Assembly (NCBI GenBank): GCA_020718925.1
Contig: DYRC01000217.1
Location: 1 to 7,083 of the forward strand
Reading direction: 5' to 3'
Origin: Desulfonema limicola
Lineage (GTDB): Bacteria; Desulfobacterota; Desulfobacteria; Desulfobacterales; DYRC01
Length of the DNA stretch: 7,083 nt
Both the position numbers and the translations under genes were made by a program. Positions 4,382 to 7,083 of this stretch are shown here, one piece after another. Numbering within the stretch: position 1 is the first letter of the stretch; every line of letters starts with the position of its first letter. The notes below the pieces were generated by a model that was not told the origin of the DNA, ran no database searches, and saw nothing but the letters and a program-made list of their open reading frames with translations.

Positions 4382-7083
4382 ATGTCAGAACTCTTAATTC
4401 AACAATATTATTCAGAGCTTGAAAAACTGATTCAGTACGGCGGCTCTCACAATGAAACCGCTATACGGAACGCATTTTACGCGCTGCTGAACCGCTATTG
4501 CGCGGCTAAAAACTTCGTGATTGTGCCGGAGCTTGAATATAAAAATAAGCATATCAGACCCGATGGCACGGTAAAGGATGCGCTGCGTCTGGACTGGGGC
4601 TACTGGGAAAGCAAAGATGAATATGATGATCTCAATGCCGAAATAAAAGCCAAATTTGACCGGGGCTATCCTGATGACAATATTCTGTTTGAAGATTCGA
4701 AGCGGGCGGTTCTGTTTCAGGGCGGCGTCAGGGTCATGGATATTTCCATGCGTAACGCTCAGAAGCTTGATGAAATTATTGCCAAATTTTTAAGCTATGA
4801 ACGTCCCGAAGTCAGATCATTCCGCGAAGCGATTGAGAAATTCAGAGAAGATATTCCCACAATCCTGACAAGCCTCAGAGAAAAAATTGCCGATGAATCC
4901 CTGAAAAATCAGGCTTTTCAGAAAGCACGGGACGGTTTTCTGAAGCTTTGCAGAAGCTCTGTCAATCCGGGCATCATGCCCGAAGATGTGCGGGAAATGA
5001 TGATTCAGCATATTCTTACCGAAGAAATTTTTCTCAGTGTGTTCAATGAATCACAGTTTCACCGTGAGAACAATATTTCCCGCGAATTGGAGAATGTCGT
5101 CAGTACATTTTTCACAGGATACATCCGGCGCAATATTATTGCAGGTATTGAAAATTATTACTTAGTCATCCGGCGTCATGCTTCGGATATCGCAAATCAT
5201 CATGAAAAACAGAAATTTCTCAAAGTCCTGTATGAGAATTTCTATACCGCTTACAATCCCGAAGCTGCGGACAGACTCGGAATTTTTTATACGCCGGATG
5301 AGATTGTCCGTTTTATGATTGAAAGCACGGATTATCTGCTTCATAAATGCTTCGGAAAGCTATTAAGTGATCCGGGCGTTCATATTCTTGATCCGGCGAC
5401 CGGCACCGGCACATTTGTTACCGAACTTATCGAATACATTCCGAAAGCGCAACTGCCGCACAAATATGCCGAAGAAATTCATTGCAACGAGGTTTCGATT
5501 CTGCCGTATTATATCGCAAACCTGAATATCGAATTCACCTACAAGCAGAAAATGGGGCAGTTTGCCGAATTTAAAAATATCTGCTTTATGGATACGCTGG
5601 ATCACACGATATTCAACGGAAAACAGTATGATATGTTTTCCATGACGGTTGAAAATACGGCGCGTATCCGCAATCAGAATAAACAGGATATTTTTGTGAT
5701 TATCGGCAATCCGCCTTACAATGCCAATCAGCTGAATGAGAATGAGAACAATAAAAACCGCGAATATCCGGATATTGACGAGCGTATCAGAGCCACCTAC
5801 ATTGCTCAGAGTAGCGCCCAGAAAACAAAGCTTTACGATATGTATGCCCGTTTTCTCCGATGGGCTACGGAGCGGCTTCACAACAATAAAAACGGCATTG
5901 TTGCGTTTGTTTCCAATAATTCGTTTGTTGACGCCCGGACTTATGACGGCTTCAGAAAGGTGGTTGCCGAAGAGTTCAATGAGATTTATATCATCGATTT
6001 GAAAGGAAATGCCAGAACCAGCAGCGAGCGCAGGCGTAAAGAGGGCGGAAATATTTTCAGCGATAAAATCAGGGTGGGAATTGCGATTTACTTTCTGGTG
6101 AAGAAAGAAGGCGGAACAGGCTGTAAAATATGGTACACCGCGGTTGATGATTATCTCAGAGCCGATGACAAGAAAAAATTTCTGTCTTTCAGTGAATTGA
6201 AGACGCTGAATTTCAAGCGGGTAATCCCCGATAAAGATCATAACTGGATCAATCTCACGGATAATGATTTCGATACACTTCTGCCGCTGGCAGACAAAGA
6301 AACTAAAGCGGCAAAAAAGCAGGATGATGAAAAATCTGTTTTCAAGCTGTTTTCTTTGGGAGTTGTTACAAACAGAGATGAATGGGTCTATGCTTTTTCG
6401 GCAGAATTTTTGGAAAAAAAGGTAAAATATCTTATTAATAATTATAATCAGCATGTTAAAAAATATGATACTCTGAAGAGAAAGCGCCCGGTCAGCAAAT
6501 TTGTTGACTATAAAATCAAGTGGACGAGGGCTGTCAAAAAAGATTTGGAAAACGGTAAGTTGTATGAGTTTGATAAAAATCTGATTATTGAAAGTCTTTA
6601 CAGACCTTTTGTGAAGAAAAAGATGTATTTTTCCAAAGAATTGAATGAAATGAGATCACTTATTCCGAAAATTTTTCCCGGCATAAAAAGAAATGAAAAT
6701 ATTATAATTGCTGTAAATGTATCAAAAAACAAAGAATTTAATGTTCTGTCGTCGAAGTATATAATTGATCTTCATTTTAATGGGGATTCGATTTGCTTTC
6801 CGCTCTACCGCTACGATGAAAATGGCACCCGCCTTGACAACATCACAGACTGGGGCTTGAATCAGTTCATAAGCCACTATAACAATTCAGAAATCACCAA
6901 AGAAGACATTTTTCATTATGTCTATGCGGTTCTGCATGATCCCGAATATCGTCAAAAATACGAGCAGAATCTGAAACGTGAACTTCCCCGCATTCCGTTA
7001 GAACCCCTCCCCCGACCCCTCCCCGAAACGGAGAGGGGAGTCTTCCCCATTCCCTCGCAGGGAAGGGGGCAGGGGGTTAGGTC
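4382..7083 (+). CDS. Single-chain restriction-modification enzyme, type ISP/IIG-like, 3' end beyond window
   Basis: The frame is open for 900 residues and reaches the window edge without a stop. Residues 1-140 open with QYYSELEKLIQYGGSHNET and hold a PD-(D/E)XK nuclease signature: PDG at 60-62, D71 and the E-S-K triad 76-78. Residues about 140-290 are a helical linker. GIFYTPDEIVRF (300-311) opens an N6-adenine methyltransferase with the S-adenosylmethionine motif LDPATGTGTF (336-345), acidic E370 and catalytic NPPY (443-446). The NENENNKNR and YDMYARFLRWA segments after it are typical of the type ISP family. Residues about 540-870 should form the target recognition region. The enzyme probably methylates adenine at its site and cleaves unmethylated DNA. 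No RecA-type helicase motifs are present, unlike LlaGI-type ISP enzymes, so any ATP-driven step would need a partner such as the ATPase encoded upstream. From residue 874 the frame runs into a palindromic repeat. Confidence 0.9.
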   Translation, partial: MSELLIQQYYSELEKLIQYGGSHNETAIRNAFYALLNRYCAAKNFVIVPELEYKNKHIRPDGTVKDALRLDWGYWESKDEYDDLNAEIKAKFDRGYPDDNILFEDSKRAVLFQGGVRVMDISMRNAQKLDEIIAKFLSYERPEVRSFREAIEKFREDIPTILTSLREKIADESLKNQAFQKARDGFLKLCRSSVNPGIMPEDVREMMIQHILTEEIFLSVFNESQFHRENNISRELENVVSTFFTGYIRRNIIAGIENYYLVIRRHASDIANHHEKQKFLKVLYENFYTAYNPEAADRLGIFYTPDEIVRFMIESTDYLLHKCFGKLLSDPGVHILDPATGTGTFVTELIEYIPKAQLPHKYAEEIHCNEVSILPYYIANLNIEFTYKQKMGQFAEFKNICFMDTLDHTIFNGKQYDMFSMTVENTARIRNQNKQDIFVIIGNPPYNANQLNENENNKNREYPDIDERIRATYIAQSSAQKTKLYDMYARFLRWATERLHNNKNGIVAFVSNNSFVDARTYDGFRKVVAEEFNEIYIIDLKGNARTSSERRRKEGGNIFSDKIRVGIAIYFLVKKEGGTGCKIWYTAVDDYLRADDKKKFLSFSELKTLNFKRVIPDKDHNWINLTDNDFDTLLPLADKETKAAKKQDDEKSVFKLFSLGVVTNRDEWVYAFSAEFLEKKVKYLINNYNQHVKKYDTLKRKRPVSKFVDYKIKWTRAVKKDLENGKLYEFDKNLIIESLYRPFVKKKMYFSKELNEMRSLIPKIFPGIKRNENIIIAVNVSKNKEFNVLSSKYIIDLHFNGDSICFPLYRYDENGTRLDNITDWGLNQFISHYNNSEITKEDIFHYVYAVLHDPEYRQKYEQNLKRELPRIPLEPLPRPLPETERGVFPIPSQGRGQGVR
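6301..6780. other. AT-rich block covering the putative target recognition domain
   Basis: By hand count 6361-6780 has about 122 G or C in 420 bases (29%), with 6301-6360 intermediate. Sampled flanking lines on both sides (for example 6001-6120 and 6781-6840) are roughly 45-53%. The block encodes about residues 641-800 of the restriction-modification protein, rich in Lys, Asn and Tyr, in the part of type ISP-like enzymes that reads the DNA target. Reading frame is maintained across both edges. Confidence 0.6.
7001..7083. repeat. GC-rich palindromic repeat read in frame (continues past window)
   Basis: The stretch is made of C-runs and matching G-runs. CCCCTCCCCG (7016-7025) pairs with CGGAGAGGGG (7029-7038) across an AAA loop with one mismatch. 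TTCCCT (7050-7055) pairs perfectly with AGGGAA (7059-7064) across CGC, extended by CCCC 7045-7048 with GGGG 7066-7069. The outer AACCCC (7002-7007) pairs with GGGGTT (7073-7078). Nested hairpins with this C-rich/G-rich wording recall the dispersed palindromic repeats, usually intergenic, of some large bacterial genomes. Here it adds about 27 codons (PLPRPLPETERG and following) to the restriction gene without a stop. A terminator role is less likely because no T-run is seen before the window ends. Confidence 0.7.

Noticed and set aside
5363..6454. A 363-codon open frame on the minus strand
   Set aside because: It lies entirely antisense to the methyltransferase gene, whose motifs (LDPATGTGTF, NPPY) are unmistakable on the plus strand. 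The antisense product is Ile/Phe-rich with no recognisable domain and no ribosome site was seen.
7016..7064. Hairpins as a rho-independent terminator of the operon
   Set aside because: The hairpins are inside the open reading frame, no T-run follows before the window ends, and there are several nested stems with C-run/G-run wording, which fits a dispersed palindromic repeat better.
1..7083. CRISPR array, tRNA, rRNA, insertion sequence or transposase
   Set aside because: I saw no regularly spaced direct repeats, no RNA gene signatures and no transposase motifs anywhere in the window.

Overview
The window looks like a restriction-modification island in a Gram-negative bacterium of moderate GC content. 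The strong AGGAGG-type ribosome sites, the soluble hybrid histidine kinase and the GC-rich palindromic repeat resemble large-genome Desulfobacterota or filamentous bacteria. That placement rests on recalled resemblance only and is tentative. All supported genes are on the + strand.

Left end (1 to about 676): decayed sequence. A stop codon possibly ending an upstream gene overlaps the start of vsr, the very-short-patch-repair endonuclease that usually accompanies cytosine-5 methyltransferases. Only about 36 vsr codons survive. They run into an unrelated remnant that encodes a four-cysteine zinc-ribbon-like sequence and is itself broken by a frame change. An AT-rich stretch follows, with a weak promoter candidate.

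Centre and right (677 to 7083): three tightly packed genes form a probable operon. The first is a soluble hybrid histidine kinase (receiver, GAF, HisKA, HATPase, receiver). The second starts 16 bases after it and encodes an AAA-like P-loop ATPase with a C-terminal PD-(D/E)XK-like fold that seems to have lost its catalytic lysine. The third starts 11 bases later and encodes a single-chain restriction-modification enzyme with an N-terminal PD-(D/E)XK nuclease, an N6-adenine methyltransferase and a type ISP-like target recognition region. It has no helicase and is still open at the window edge.

Two features of the last gene stand out. Its recognition region lies in a sharply AT-rich block, as if swapped in. 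Near its 3' end a GC-rich palindromic repeat is read through in frame. The gene order invites, but does not prove, a model in which a sensory kinase is linked to an ATPase-assisted restriction system.
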